From assembly GCA_014529385.2 (NCBI GenBank), contig CM043962.1, forward strand, positions 128,225,470 through 128,289,469: a DNA stretch of 64,000 nt. Direction: 5' to 3'. Below, piece after piece: positions 33,420-48,890 of this stretch (positions within the stretch are counted from its first letter, which is position 1; each line of letters begins with the position of its first letter). This DNA comes from Adiantum capillus-veneris (taxonomy: Eukaryota > Streptophyta > Polypodiopsida > Polypodiales > Pteridaceae). A program made the position numbers and the translations under genes. The notes below the pieces were generated by a model, which was given only the letters and a program-made list of their open reading frames with translations, had not been told where the DNA came from and did no database searches.

Positions 33420-34328
33420 GCGTGCCCCTATTCATGGGGCGCCCATCCACAAAAATACGACCATCTCTGTAGAAGGCCTTTTGGCCCTCTCTCCTCGCCT
33501 GTAATATGTGAGGCATGCAGGCACGACGGTGCTCGACCTGCATCCTCGTCAGATCCTCGTCGATGTAGATGGGGCTGCCTGGAAGCGTGCGGATCAGGAC
33601 TCGCTTTCGAAAGAAAGCGACTCTCTCCTACGGGGACTGCATCTGCAGCACCAAAGCCCGTGCTCTCGAGGAGTCCCGTCCCGCTCTCCATGCACGGGTG
33701 AAGGGCATGGTCTCTCCAAAGCCGAGCCGTTTGCACAGCTCCTCGGCATCTCTCTTTGGTGAAGGTCCCTCTGCCAGGCCGGTCACACGGATGTTGAGGC
33801 GTCGAACCTGCCTCAACCTCTCCTCGTCCAGGGTGTCTTGGACTCTGATGTGCTCCTCACGTACGGCATCCTCCTTGACCTCCTGCTTGATGGTCTTGCG
33901 GACCACCTCCACCCATTTCCCCTGGGTAGCCTCCATCTCGGTGTGCAGCTCCTTCTTCAAGTCTTCTTTAATAGTCTCCACGTGTGAGATCTCTCCATCT
34001 TCTCGGGCCACAATGATCGAGGCTCGTAGAAGCTCATCTCCTTCTTGGTCTCCCCAAGCTCAATCCTAAGAGCTTCATTCTCCTTTCACAAATCGGTGAT
34101 GTATTGGTGCATCACTCCGGTGGCTTGCAGGATCTCCGCTTGGAGCATCCCTTCCATTTCCCGGCGGATTGAGGCAAGTAGCTCCTCTGAGACTTTGTTA
34201 CGGCGGTGGTACCGGCCGAGGGGGGTCGTCATGAGCCCCCTCCCAACTTTTGTTGCGGATGGAGGGGGGGTCGCCATGGTCAATAGAGCTATGTGGCCAT
34301 ACAGTGGCGGGGGGCTGAGCAGAGGCAA
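33420..34328 (-). pseudogene. LINE-D ORF1: coiled coil, RRM-like core, C-terminal domain
   Basis: The layout resembles the ORF1 protein of animal L1 rather than the DUF4283/CCHC type of LINE-A to -C. After MATPPPSATKVGRG, a Glu/Lys-rich heptad region (34180-33860: ELHTEMEATQGKWVEVVRKT) probably forms a coiled coil. Then comes VRRLNIRVTGLAEGPSPKRD (RRM-like start) and AFFRKRVLIRTLPGSPIYID. The C-terminal block is EDLTRMQVEHRRAC and QARREGQKAFYRDGRIFVDG. One frame change near 34050 and one stop near 33626 interrupt it. The product would bind element RNA as a multimer. Confidence 0.7.
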
Positions 34329-34521
34329 GGGGGCTCGAATAACAGGGAGCTGGCTGGTTTGCTACACAGTGGGCTGTTTTACCACTATTCAGCGATTTGC
34401 AGCTGTGTAATGCAGGAGCTGAATGGGGGTATAGCAGCGCTGGGCCATGGGCTGTAGATGGCGATGGGCACAGCTGTGGTGGGGGCTGAGAGGGAGCTTG
34501 TGGCAGCAGGCTGGTGGGCGC

Positions 34522-35184
<663 letters not shown>

Positions 35185-35236
35185 AAGCTTCAATTCGGGT
35201 CGTGCTTTTCCCGTTTGCCAGTTTTGCCCATTCTTC

Positions 35237-37008
35237 ATGGCGGCTTTGCCGGTCTCGAGTGCTACACACGGCGCTCCATCACCACTTGCCTGTCGCGTGG
35301 ACTGTACTGGCGACCTGTTGACACGCATTGACTCCAAAGTACAACACTTGGCACAACATGCCTTGGTTGGCCGGATGATTGGACAGTCTCCACCTCGATC
35401 TTCTATACGTGATTGGTGTCAGACTGCATTGGGCACTACTCAGGGACGGATCTCGGAGCTTACATTCCTTGGTAGAGGCATATTCATGGTACGTCTTTCA
35501 GATCCCGCCACTGCCTCAGCTCTCCTGGCTCGCTCTCCGATACTCTCTGATCGCAGGATGATATACTTGACGAGGTGGTATCCGGAGTTTACTACTGAGG
35601 AGTTTGACAGTCGACACCTTGTTCCCAGATTCCCTCTGACACTCTCCTTCCCGGATATGCCTCTTCATTTTATTGATGAGCATCTCTTTCAGATGATTGC
35701 TGCTCACTTTGGCACAGTAGTTCCAGGATCCTGCATCTTCTCATCTAGTCCACCTCGCATTCAGGTCTTGGTGTTTGGGGATACTTCATTACCAGATTCA
35801 GTTACTGTGGCTGTGCGCGATTGAGACTACTCTTGCCGAATGGTAGTCACTGGCCGTCAGGACAGTGCTTACGCTATCACGAGATGGGACACTTGGCGCG
35901 AGAATGCCCCACACTGCCACGCCATCGGCGACAACAACAGCCGGCTCGTGGCACTCATGCTCAGCCACGTGGTCAACGTCAACAAGCGGTTCCTCCTACT
36001 ACTACTCGAGCACCTCCTCAGCCTGCAGGTGCTCCTAGAGCTTCGACCCTCCATGTTCCTCCCTCTGCTTCAGCTCCTACTGAGGCAGCATGGCAGACAG
36101 TGGGTCGTAACCATTCCTTCCGTCCTCGTCCGCAACCTACAATGCATGCAGCCCCTCGTGTTACCTCTCCTGCTTCCTCTCAAGTTTCCACCACCCCCTT
36201 ACCCTCTACTTCTCCTCACCAATCTTCTTCTTCAGCACAGGATCACTTACCCCTGCTACCAGCTCCTCCTTCACCTGCTGTTCCTCCGCCCGCTCCTTCC
36301 CCTCTTCCCGAGGTCCCTATTCCCATGCAGATGGATCATTCACCGCTACTACCTCTCCCTCCTCCTCCTCTTCCTCCTGTCCTTGCTCTGCCCCCTCCAC
36401 CTTCTGGTCCCCCCCCTCCCTCAGCAGCTCATACTTACGTCCCACGCAGTTTTCTCAGCTCTTGCCCTCTTTCCCGGGGCACTCATCGGGCTGAGAAGTG
36501 CGGTGACTCAGACGGACCATTGCGGGTACAACTCTACCTTATGCATCACAAGACAGGTTGTGTTCCTTCTTTGATTGGTAGTCGCTCTCAGCCTACGCAT
36601 TCCTTTTTCCTTCCATTCCACGTTGCTCAGGAATGGTCCGAGGATCAGGTTCTCCATTTTGTGCATGCCCAGACTATGGCTCAGCTACATTTATGGTTGT
36701 CTACTTCTGCCCCCGATGTTTTGTCTCCTCACTATCCTTCATGTATTGGTGCTATGGAGTGGAGTGATGTTTATGCTTGCTATTCATTGCCTATGGTCAT
36801 TCATGTATCCTCAGATGTGGTGCTTCCTATGTCTATGTGCATTTGGGGTGTCAAGGCTGCAGCATCGGTAATGCAATGTAAACAAGCTGAGGTTCGCAAT
36901 TGGTGCAATGAGACACCATATTTTAGAGAGGGCGTGCGGGTTGCTTTCCTACCGCCTGAAGCTCACCCCTTGGATGGTCCAGCTGCCTCCAAGAAGATGC
37001 GCAGTTAG
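35237..37008 (+). pseudogene. LINE-C ORF1: DUF4283-like and damaged CCHC protein
   Basis: It starts MAALPVSSATHGAPSPLACR. A DUF4283-like region spans about residues 45-190 (ISELTFLGRGIFMVRLSDPA, RWYPEFTTEEFDSRHLVPRF). A frame change near 35821 leads to the knuckle CLRYHEMGHLAREC, where the second Cys is Tyr. Then comes a Pro-rich spacer (about 36000-36430) and a C-terminal domain (FLPFHVAQEWSEDQVLHFVH, SDVYACYSLPMVIHVSSDVV) ending SKKMRS. The zinc site is lost, so the protein is unlikely to be functional. Confidence 0.8.
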
Positions 37009-37031
37009 TTAGATACTATACATACTCTTTC

Positions 37032-40000
37032 ATGCAGTCTATGGATTTACATGTACTTTCTTGGAATGCTAATGGTTTACAGACTTCTCGGGTAAAAGGT
37101 TCCCGTAAGCTTTTACTTTGCAGAGATTTACACACTCATGTAGTGGGCACTGTGGATATACTACTAGTACAGGAGCATAAGATTGCCACTCCTTTTGGCA
37201 ATCTCATGCCATCGAGCGCCCGCACTTTTTGGGAGCCTGCTCTGGGCCTTCATGGTCAGAGTTGCGGTGTATGCATCTTAGTGGGGCCACGTTACTTGGC
37301 CTCAGTTCAGCAGCATGGCTCACTTGTCGCTGGCAGAGTAGTTTATGTTTCTATTCGGATTCGGGAATCTACCATTGGTTTTATGTCAGTCTATGCACCC
37401 ACTACCCCTCGGAAGAGGGCTACTTTTTGGTCCTCCTTGGCTGCTGTTCTACCTACTGTAGACTCTTGGGTTGTTGGAGGTGACTTCAACAACGTTGAGA
37501 GCGACACTGATTGGCGAGCCACCACACCTCCCGTTCTATCATCCATTTCTCTCGATGAGCAGCCAGCTTGGGATCGATTTCTTCTAGCTATTCAAGGTGT
37601 TGATGCCTGGCACATACCCTCTTTTGGTCATCACCTTGCTACTCTTCATTACTCTTGGGGGTTTCAACGACAACAGGGGAGATTATTAGAGTGACTTGAC
37701 CGTTTTTACATTGGCCCTTGGGTAGCAGCTCTAGGCGGATTTACTTCTATATGGAGAGGGACCAGTCTCTCAGATCATTTTCCCACATCATTGTTTATCT
37801 CCTTCACTAGATCCTCTGCTCAGAGACGAGGCTGCCGCATCCCTGACAGTGTTCTCTCCACTCAAGTATTGCAACAGCAGATTCGTGACTTATGGTCCAG
37901 GGATGCTTCTTATTGTGGACCCCCTGGAGAGTTTCTTGCTCATTGCATTTCTCAGTCTAGTATTTACTGCCGTGATCAGACTGCTATCATTCATCGTCAG
38001 TTGAGAGTACGCGAGTCTGATCTTCACATCCCTCTTGGTTCCACTCAGCGCTTGCTTGAGGAGTGGCCTCAGGATGCTTATCTCGCTGCTAGACAGACAG
38101 AGCTCACAGAAGGGATTCGTCGCGTACAGGAGGCTAGGTCTAGGTTCACGCATCATGCTTTGGTGTCTCATTGGATAGCTAAAGCTGATTGAATGAATAA
38201 AGACTTCTTTGCGGCGCATAAAGAACGCCCTCCTGGCACCACTCTGCGGACTTTGTGCGATGCTCAGGGGACACTACATATGCATCCTGATGTTATTCTT
38301 GATATGTCTGTAGATTATTTTGAAACAGTGTTCACTGTTTATGTATGCACTCCTGAGGTTTTACTTGCCCGTGAGCAGATCTGCCAGCACACTCGACATC
38401 GTTGTACAGACACTATGGCAGAGATCTTGTTGGCACCCTTCACACTTACAGAGCTCCATGCTGCTATAGAGAGTCTTGATCCATCCTCTTGTCCAGGCGA
38501 GGATGGTCTCACTAGAGCCTTCTTTTTGACATATTGGGATGTATTGCATATACCACTACTTCGCGGTTGTCAAGACATCTTTGCATCAAGATATATGCAT
38601 CCGGCTCTTTGTTCAGGTCTCATATCTCTTATTCCGAAAGGGGGTGACACCACTCAGCTCCGACAGTGGAGACCTATTACCCTACTCCCTTCGGTCTATA
38701 AGATATTAGCGTTACTGATCAGCCATCGCTTGCGGCCGTTCTTACCAGATATTATTCATACTTCTCAGAGAGGCTTCGTCATGGATCGATGCATCCTGGA
38801 TAATATCTTCACTTTTATGAGGCAGTAGAGTGGGCAAGATCATCTTTTGAACCTCTCGCTTTTTTCATCCTTGACTTCGAGAAAGCATACGATCGTGTTG
38901 ACTGGGAATTTCTCGAAGGATCTTTAGCCAGGATGGGTTTCCCTTTGAGATGGATTTCAAGTATTTCCACTCTCTTCAGAACTGCCAGCAGCGCTATTAC
39001 TATTGGTGGCCGTGTCAGTCGCAGTTTTGAGCTTTCTCGATCTGTCCGTCAAGGATGTCCTTTAGCAGCATATCTGTATCTGTTAGAGACTCTGTCTGAA
39101 CTTCTTCGTGCTCAGAGTCATGCATTTCGTGGCTTGACCATGCCAGTACCTACAGCTCCAGACCTTATCGATCAAGAGTTTGCTAATGACACTATGCTCA
39201 TGTTGCGCTATTTGCTACCCGCTCTTGATGCAATGCGGGAGGCCGTACAGGTTTTTTGCATTGCCAGTGGTGCACGCATTAACTGGCATAAATCCTATGG
39301 GTTATTGGTTGGTAGTGATGACATACCTACTTGGGGGGTAGCTAATGGTTTCACATGGCTGCAGCCGGGTCAGACATGCAGATAGCTGGGCTTCCAGGTT
39401 GGATTTGATGTTTCCTCACAGCAGCAGTTTGCACCCGTACTACAGTCTATTCGCAGGAAGCTATGCCATTGGTCTTCACGTCATCTGTCGTTGGCTGGCC
39501 GTGCATTGGTCGCCAACCAAGTCATTCTGGCTACAGTATGGTATACGGCTTCTTGTTGGATGTTACATTGCGGTGTGATAACTCAGCTCCGCCGACTAGT
39601 GAGGAACTTTTTATGGAGTGGCACAGATGGGACTATTGATACTCGTGCTCGGGTTCGCTGGCCCACAATCATTCGTCCCAGGTCAGAGGGAGGCCTTGGC
39701 ATTATTGATCCAGAGTTACAGAGCCGCACACTTCTTACCAAGCTTATTGTTCGAGGTCTTTTTCCCGGCCAAGAACCTTGGAAGATGCTTCTTCAGGCTG
39801 CTCTTTGCACAGTGACTCCACGACTCGGCACTAGAGATGGTCATACTTGGCATTCAGGGTATCGTTTTCTCTTTACGGATGCCCCCTTGTCCACTTCCAC
39901 CCTCTCACCCTTTCTCCGATCGCTCCTTCAGATTTGGGTTTCCATGAGATGGGCTATCGTATGCTCACCTCCCTCATGTCGTGAGGAGATTGAGCGCCAG

Positions 40001-41446
40001 CCTCTCATTTGGAATGCTACAGTTCTTGATTCTTCGGTTAATCCACCTCGCCAGCTTGGAGAGAGGACTCACATTGATTGGGCTGCTTGGGACTCTGGCC
40101 CTATTGCCTCTATGCGGTTGTTTCATGAGACGCGTATGCTGGATGCAGATTTTGTGGCAGAACATTATGACATTGGTCGCGGGGTGCCAGACAGACTGCT
40201 TGAGATTGATTCTGTCGTTCCTTCACAGTGGGATGCAGTCATGCGAGGCACGGTTCAGATGCCCCCTCATTGTGGCTGGGAAGGCCTCTTTGACCAGAGC
40301 ACTCTTATTAGTTCGTTTGGACACCATGCTATTCACAGTTAATACTGACAACTCTCAGGGGATTCATGCTAGATTGACATATGCTGCCACTTCTCCACTA
40401 CTTATCTCCCCCGGCGCTCGATGGGAGGCCATACGAGTAGTTGGCTCACGCGGGAAGCGTCGTTGTGTTGACCCCCGTTTTGCTTCCACTGATGCTGCAC
40501 TTTGGAGGCTTTGGGTGTGGGAGGGCCGTGCCCTATCGCAGCTTTATTTGGACCCAGGAGAGTGGCATTGGCCTCACTTAGACCCCACAGGTGCACCTGT
40601 ATCCTTCTTTGAGTACACTGTCAGGATTGGAAGATTAGCATTGATGAGACAGCAACCACAGCAGCCCACTCGTATGTGTTTCTGGTTACATTTAGGCCTC
40701 TCCCATGCCTATCTGCAGCAATTTTGGTTTGCCATCTGGGATTTACATGTTGCTCGTCGTATTTCCTTTTTCATGTGGATGATTGCTCATGCGGGACTAC
40801 CAGTTGGGACTTGGCTAGCTACTATGGGTCATGATCCGTTATGTACTCGCTGCCCTTTGCGCCAACTTGAGTCACCTGCCCACTGTCTTTGGTCATGCTC
40901 AGCTTCCCATGTAGTGTGGCTCGTAGTTTGCTCTCTACTCAGCAGAACAGGTGTTCAACATGGATTTCTTACTTGGGGATCTGTCTCATGGTTGATGCCG
41001 ATGCCCAGCCGCATCTTTTCTACGAGGGCTCAGCCACAAATCCAGCCTTCATGCTTACCTCGACTGGTTATCGGCGAGGGACTTTGGCTATGCTACCACA
41101 GATTGCTTGGAAGGGGGATACTCAGACACATGATGCAGTTTTCTCAGTCATCACTAGTATTACACTATGGAATATTTGGAGAGCTCGTTGTCTTCACATT
41201 CTCAGTGCGGCTCCACAGCTCCTTCAGGATATCCTCACTGCCATTTGGCTAGACACCATTCACACCCTGATTTGGCAGTGGGATTCGTCCTCCGGTACAT
41301 CTAGAGCAGCCGAGGCTCGTCGATTTGCCTTCCTTCGGCGTTGGGCAAGATCCCCACTCTTCTTCACACTGACAGGTGGTCAGATTACTTGGCATTATGC
41401 CCCTCCTCAGTGGTTTCTCCTCCACTCCTCACACCGACCACCATGA
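37032..41446 (+). pseudogene. LINE-C ORF2: endonuclease, reverse transcriptase, zf-RVT
   Basis: It begins MQSMDLHVLSWNANGLQTSR, 23 bases after ORF1 ends. Endonuclease: LLVQEHK, VGGDFNNVE, SLSDHFP. RT: LRQWRPITLLPSVYKILALL, RGFVMDRCILDNIFTF, DFEKAYDRVDWEFLEG, VRQGCPLAAYLYLLE, then EFANDTML, where the first catalytic Asp is Asn. The thumb region is GGLGIIDPELQSRTLL, and zf-RVT reads RISFFMWMIAHAG with CTRCPLRQLESPAHCLWSC. In-frame stops lie at 37695, 38190 and 39383; frames change near 38825, 40320 and 41000. Full length would be about 1470 codons. Confidence 0.88.
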
Positions 41447-41580
41447 GATTGTTCTAGTCGAGTAGTCACTATAGTGGCTCTCCACCTTACATTCAGCTTG
41501 TACACCCCACGTGATAGGCTATTTTGGCATCCGTTGGGATTATTTTGTACTCAGTAATATACAGCCTTGACTTTTTCCGC

Positions 41581-41860
<280 letters not shown>

Positions 41861-41940
<80 letters not shown>
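41861..41940 (+). repeat. (GA)n tract T5, 80 bp
   Basis: Uninterrupted GA repeats between the 5' edge of LINE-D5 and the 3' edge of LINE-D2. Confidence 0.95.
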
Positions 41941-45400
<3,460 letters not shown>

Positions 45401-46345
45401 TCTAAAGAGGGGAGGCTGATTTTGAGTCATTAACTGACTACAGTGTGTGTGTGAGTAGTTGGTGCAGGTGATGAAGCTTTAATGGAAAGCTTGCCTTCTC
45501 CCTTCCACTATGTAGCGCGATGGTTTCGCTTTCGTGCACCTCTCTTCCCTTTTGAATACAGAATTGTGATGCCCCGTTGTAGGGCTATTCATCTGTATGT
45601 ACAATTATGTGGGTTCATGTGCGTATGCCGAGGCAAGAGCCAGTTGTCCAGGTACTGGATTAGCTAATTGCTAATCCCTCGAAGGTACGGGTGTCACCAG
45701 CGTGTGACTACTATCTATCCTTTTTGTTGATTTCTTTCTTATTATTTATTCATTTTCACTTTTTGGAAACACCCCTCTGGAAATCTAAGTGCCATGCATT
45801 GCATAGCTAGTGTGGAATTGCTCAGAGGGAGTCCAGGCCTGAGGGCAAGAGAGCACTAAGGTTGGACAAGGACTATGGTTAGCCAAAGTGGGGTCATTGA
45901 CCAGCCAAAGTGGAATCCTTTGCTATAGAGGCTACATTTCAGTTCTGGGTGTGGCTGTTGTGTACAAAGGGGGTCAGATGACCTAGAAAGATACAATGGC
46001 AGCATCTCCTAAAATTTAGGGAACTGCTATTTTGGGACCTGAAAATGTGTTCACGTCATTACCTCCGGTATGACTAGGGGAACATTTTACAACTCTGCCG
46101 CGAAGTCAACTGGGCAACCGGTCAGGAGATTTTTAGGCGGCAACCCCGAAACGGGAAATGGCTTGTAAACGTGCGAAGTGGCACATTCCTTTGCAGTTTC
46201 CTCATGCAAGAGAAGGGGGCGCTGATTTTAGAGAGGAGAAGGCTCATTTTCATGCTGTCACAGGTTGAGAGCTTGAATGGAGTGCTTCCTTTCCCTCTTA
46301 TGTACAGTGCGGTGCCAGGGGTGATGCCCTGCACGCTACACATTG

Positions 46346-46376
<31 letters not shown>

Positions 46377-46509
46377 GGCAGTATATTATGCCCCACTAGT
46401 GGGCTTTTCATTTGACCAATGTACAGTTTTGTGGGTTCATGCGCGATTGCCGAGGCAAGAGCCTCTTGCATAGGTACTGGATTAGCTAGCGGCTAATCCC
46501 CCCGCTAGC
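45401..46509. other. Intron region with a diverged direct repeat
   Basis: No gene is recognised. About 60-90 bases near 45598-45690 recur diverged near 46420-46510 (shared words GTGGGTTCATG, CCGAGGCAAGAGCC and GGTACTGGATTAGCTA). A (CT)n run lies at about 46346-46372. The two copies may be the ends of a short unrecognised element. Confidence 0.45.
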
Positions 46510-46514
46510 TAATC
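46480..46514. repeat. Perfect 13-bp inverted repeat
   Basis: GATTAGCTAGCGG at 46480-46492 and its exact complement at 46502-46514, nine bases apart. Confidence 0.85.
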
Positions 46515-46644
46515 CCCCGCAAGTACAAGTGAATTTGGAGAGGTTTCATGTTAGAAATCTTGTCCGATTCAAAGGGCAAGTAGCCCTATAGGTGCGGGAG
46601 CTCGAGGGCTTGCTACGGATGCGACCGGCACGCAAAACGGAGCC
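46510..46644 (+). pseudogene. Gypsy integrase C-terminal tail next to LTR1
   Basis: VNLERFHVRNLVRFKGQVAL is followed by a stop and then VRELEGLLRMRP, running into the LTR. A diverged copy of the same segment precedes LTR3 (52305-52418), so this is the native 3' neighbour of the LTR in this family, left over from another copy. Confidence 0.5.
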
Positions 46645-47198
46645 CGAAACAGTGAATTACAGCCTGCTGTGTATTTTTGCAGGTTTAGGGTTTTGGCCCT
46701 AAACGGACCCTAATACCCCCAGGAGGTTCGGGGACACGAGGGGACCGCTGTACAGGTGATCTGGTGCATTTGCGGGGCTAAAAACAGAGAATTCAGCGTG
46801 CTACAGATTCTCGCCAGGTTTTGCAAAGTGCCCGTATGCGTCGGGAAAGTCATTCAATGCGTGGGAATACTGAATGTGAAGGGTCCTAGTATAGTTATGC
46901 TGCCGAAATCGGGCCGGAACAGTTGAAATTCAGCCAAGCTTGTGCGGGGCAACTTGTAGGGAACCACAGCGTTCATTCCCTCTTTTAAACAATAAAGAAA
47001 TACCCAAAGGGGCGCCTAAGTTAGGGGCCAATTTAGTGTCGGTCTTCTCATACAGGTGCATTCTAGTAGCCTGTATCCCTTTCCCCTTTGTTGTGTCTTG
47101 AAAGTACATGTAAAGTGGGCGACAAATTAAATGGGTGAGAGCAAATAAGGTTTAAGTCTAAGGTCTACCGCCCTTTTTGAAAGTACAGGCCGGTTTCA
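46645..47198 (+). repeat. gypsy-E LTR1 (5')
   Basis: It contains AATAAAGAAATACC at 46991-47004 as part of the conserved box (46994-47016, one mismatch) and GGTTTAGGGTTTTGGCCC near its start. It ends GTTTCA. Confidence 0.9.
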
Positions 47199-47214
47199 TG
47201 GTTCCATCGCCTGG
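47199..47214 (+). promoter_or_regulatory. Presumed primer-binding site of gypsy-E, not initiator Met
   Basis: TGGTTCCATCGCCTGG directly follows the LTR end. It starts TGG, as expected for pairing with a tRNA CCA end, but does not match the TGGTATCAGAGC site of the other elements. The tRNA is not identified. Confidence 0.5.
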
Positions 47215-47305
47215 ATTAAATCACTTTTTCCCATAGAAGTGAGCCTTGGTCAGTTTGGGGTTGAAGACATAGGGGATCATAGACCGGACACAGGAAATTG
47301 CAATT

Positions 47306-48890
47306 ATGGCTGACAGACTAGATGATGTGACTGAAGAGGTTTCCTCTTCGCAGGGTCAACAAACACATGAAGCGGGTGAGTCTTCAAGACCACCATAGAC
47401 GGATGATGATATATTCAGGACCGAGTTGGCTACTGCTGTGGCTATGTTCACACAAGTAATGCAGAACCCGAGGTTTTTAGCCTTTCTGCAACCTCCTCTT
47501 CCGTCTCAGCAAGTTGGGTCACTGGATCATATTCAAAAGCGTGTTAAGGCTCGAACACAGGTGATCCATACTGCAGAGTCAATGGAAACACATGTACACT
47601 TGACGGAGAACATGCAGTCTCCACAACCCTTGCCTAAGGTGCAAGAACAGGTGGCTGAGATGCCAGTCTTTCAAGCTGTACCAGTTCAGCTAGCCACTTT
47701 TCAGCAGCCTATAGCTGGTTCTAATGGGCAGGGAAGCAATCTACAGGCTATGCAACAAGTCTTCCCACCACCTTCAGTACACCCTGGCTATTTTGGAGGT
47801 GGATCGGTATTCCAGAGCATGGCTGGTCATGCACCTGGAAATCAGTTTTACACAGGAACAATATTCGGGGGTGCTCAAACAATGATGCCTAACCCCATGT
47901 ATGGTGTCACGGGCATGCTACTAGGGTTTCAAAGCACTCAGGGTCAATTTGGGATGCCATAGGCAAATTTTGGTATGGCTGGAATATTAAATCAACAGCG
48001 AAATATGGCATTTCCAGGTCAACTTAATAGCCGTCAAGGAACACAGATGAATCCTAACAGTGTTCCCATGTATCAGTCACTACCATATGACAACTTAACG
48101 CCGCTGGAGAGGCCAACTCCGTACAAAGAAGGTGGCAAAGGTGTGACATTCACGACCTTTACAGGGTTTGATGACAGGAAGAAGGCTCTCTCATTCCTCC
48201 AGCAGTTTGACAAGGCCTATGCAGGGGGAAACTTTACAGAGGCTTCAAAGGTCCGCAAGGCAGCCACTTTCTTGATAGGGCATGCGGGACAATGGTGGAC
48301 AACTTTATTGCTTCAAGGGCAAGCTCTGTCCACATGGATTTACTTCAAGCAGATTTTTGCAGCAGCATGGTTATCTGATGACTTTGAAGCAGATGTCATG
48401 ACAGAATGGCACCAACTTAATGCTGCTACTTGCAAGAATCTGGATGACTACAATCGGAAGTTTTGGAAAGCTCTACTTCCAGAAACTTCCAATAGGTTTG
48501 TGCCATTGACAGAACAGATTGAAAAATACTGTTGTGGCCTACCCAAAGGATCGAGAAAGTACTGTACGAAGACCAAAGTCACTACTTTGACGTAGCTCAT
48601 CGAGGTAGCAAACACTGGCAATGGTTTCCTCAAGGGAGAAGATTGTGAATTCAATACTGGCGTCAAGGAAGGATCAGCCAAGAAAAATTCAGCGAAGAAG
48701 TACGATCCCAATGAGGTTCCTAAAGGGACTCAGGAGCGAGCCAACGCAGGGAAAGGCAAAGCTACGGCTGAATCAGAAAAGGGACCAACAAAGAAATGGA
48801 AAAGACGTTTTCCTCGCAAGTCGGCAGAGCAAAAGAAGGTCCTGAGGTCAGAGAACAAATGCTTTATCTGTGAGCAGCCTGGCCACAAAC
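47306..48890 (+). pseudogene. gypsy-E Gag
   Basis: From ATG 47306 (MADRLDDVTEEVSSSQGQQ) the frame has in-frame stops at 47396, 47960 and about 48593. Gln/Met/Gly-rich N-terminal half, then the Gag core GVTFTTFTGFDDRKKALSFL, AGGNFTEASKVRKAATFLIG, GQWWTTLLLQGQALSTW and EQIEKYCCGLPKGSRKY. A basic region leads to the knuckle CFICEQPGHKLHFP, where Phe replaces the last Cys. The product would form the particle shell. Confidence 0.85.
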
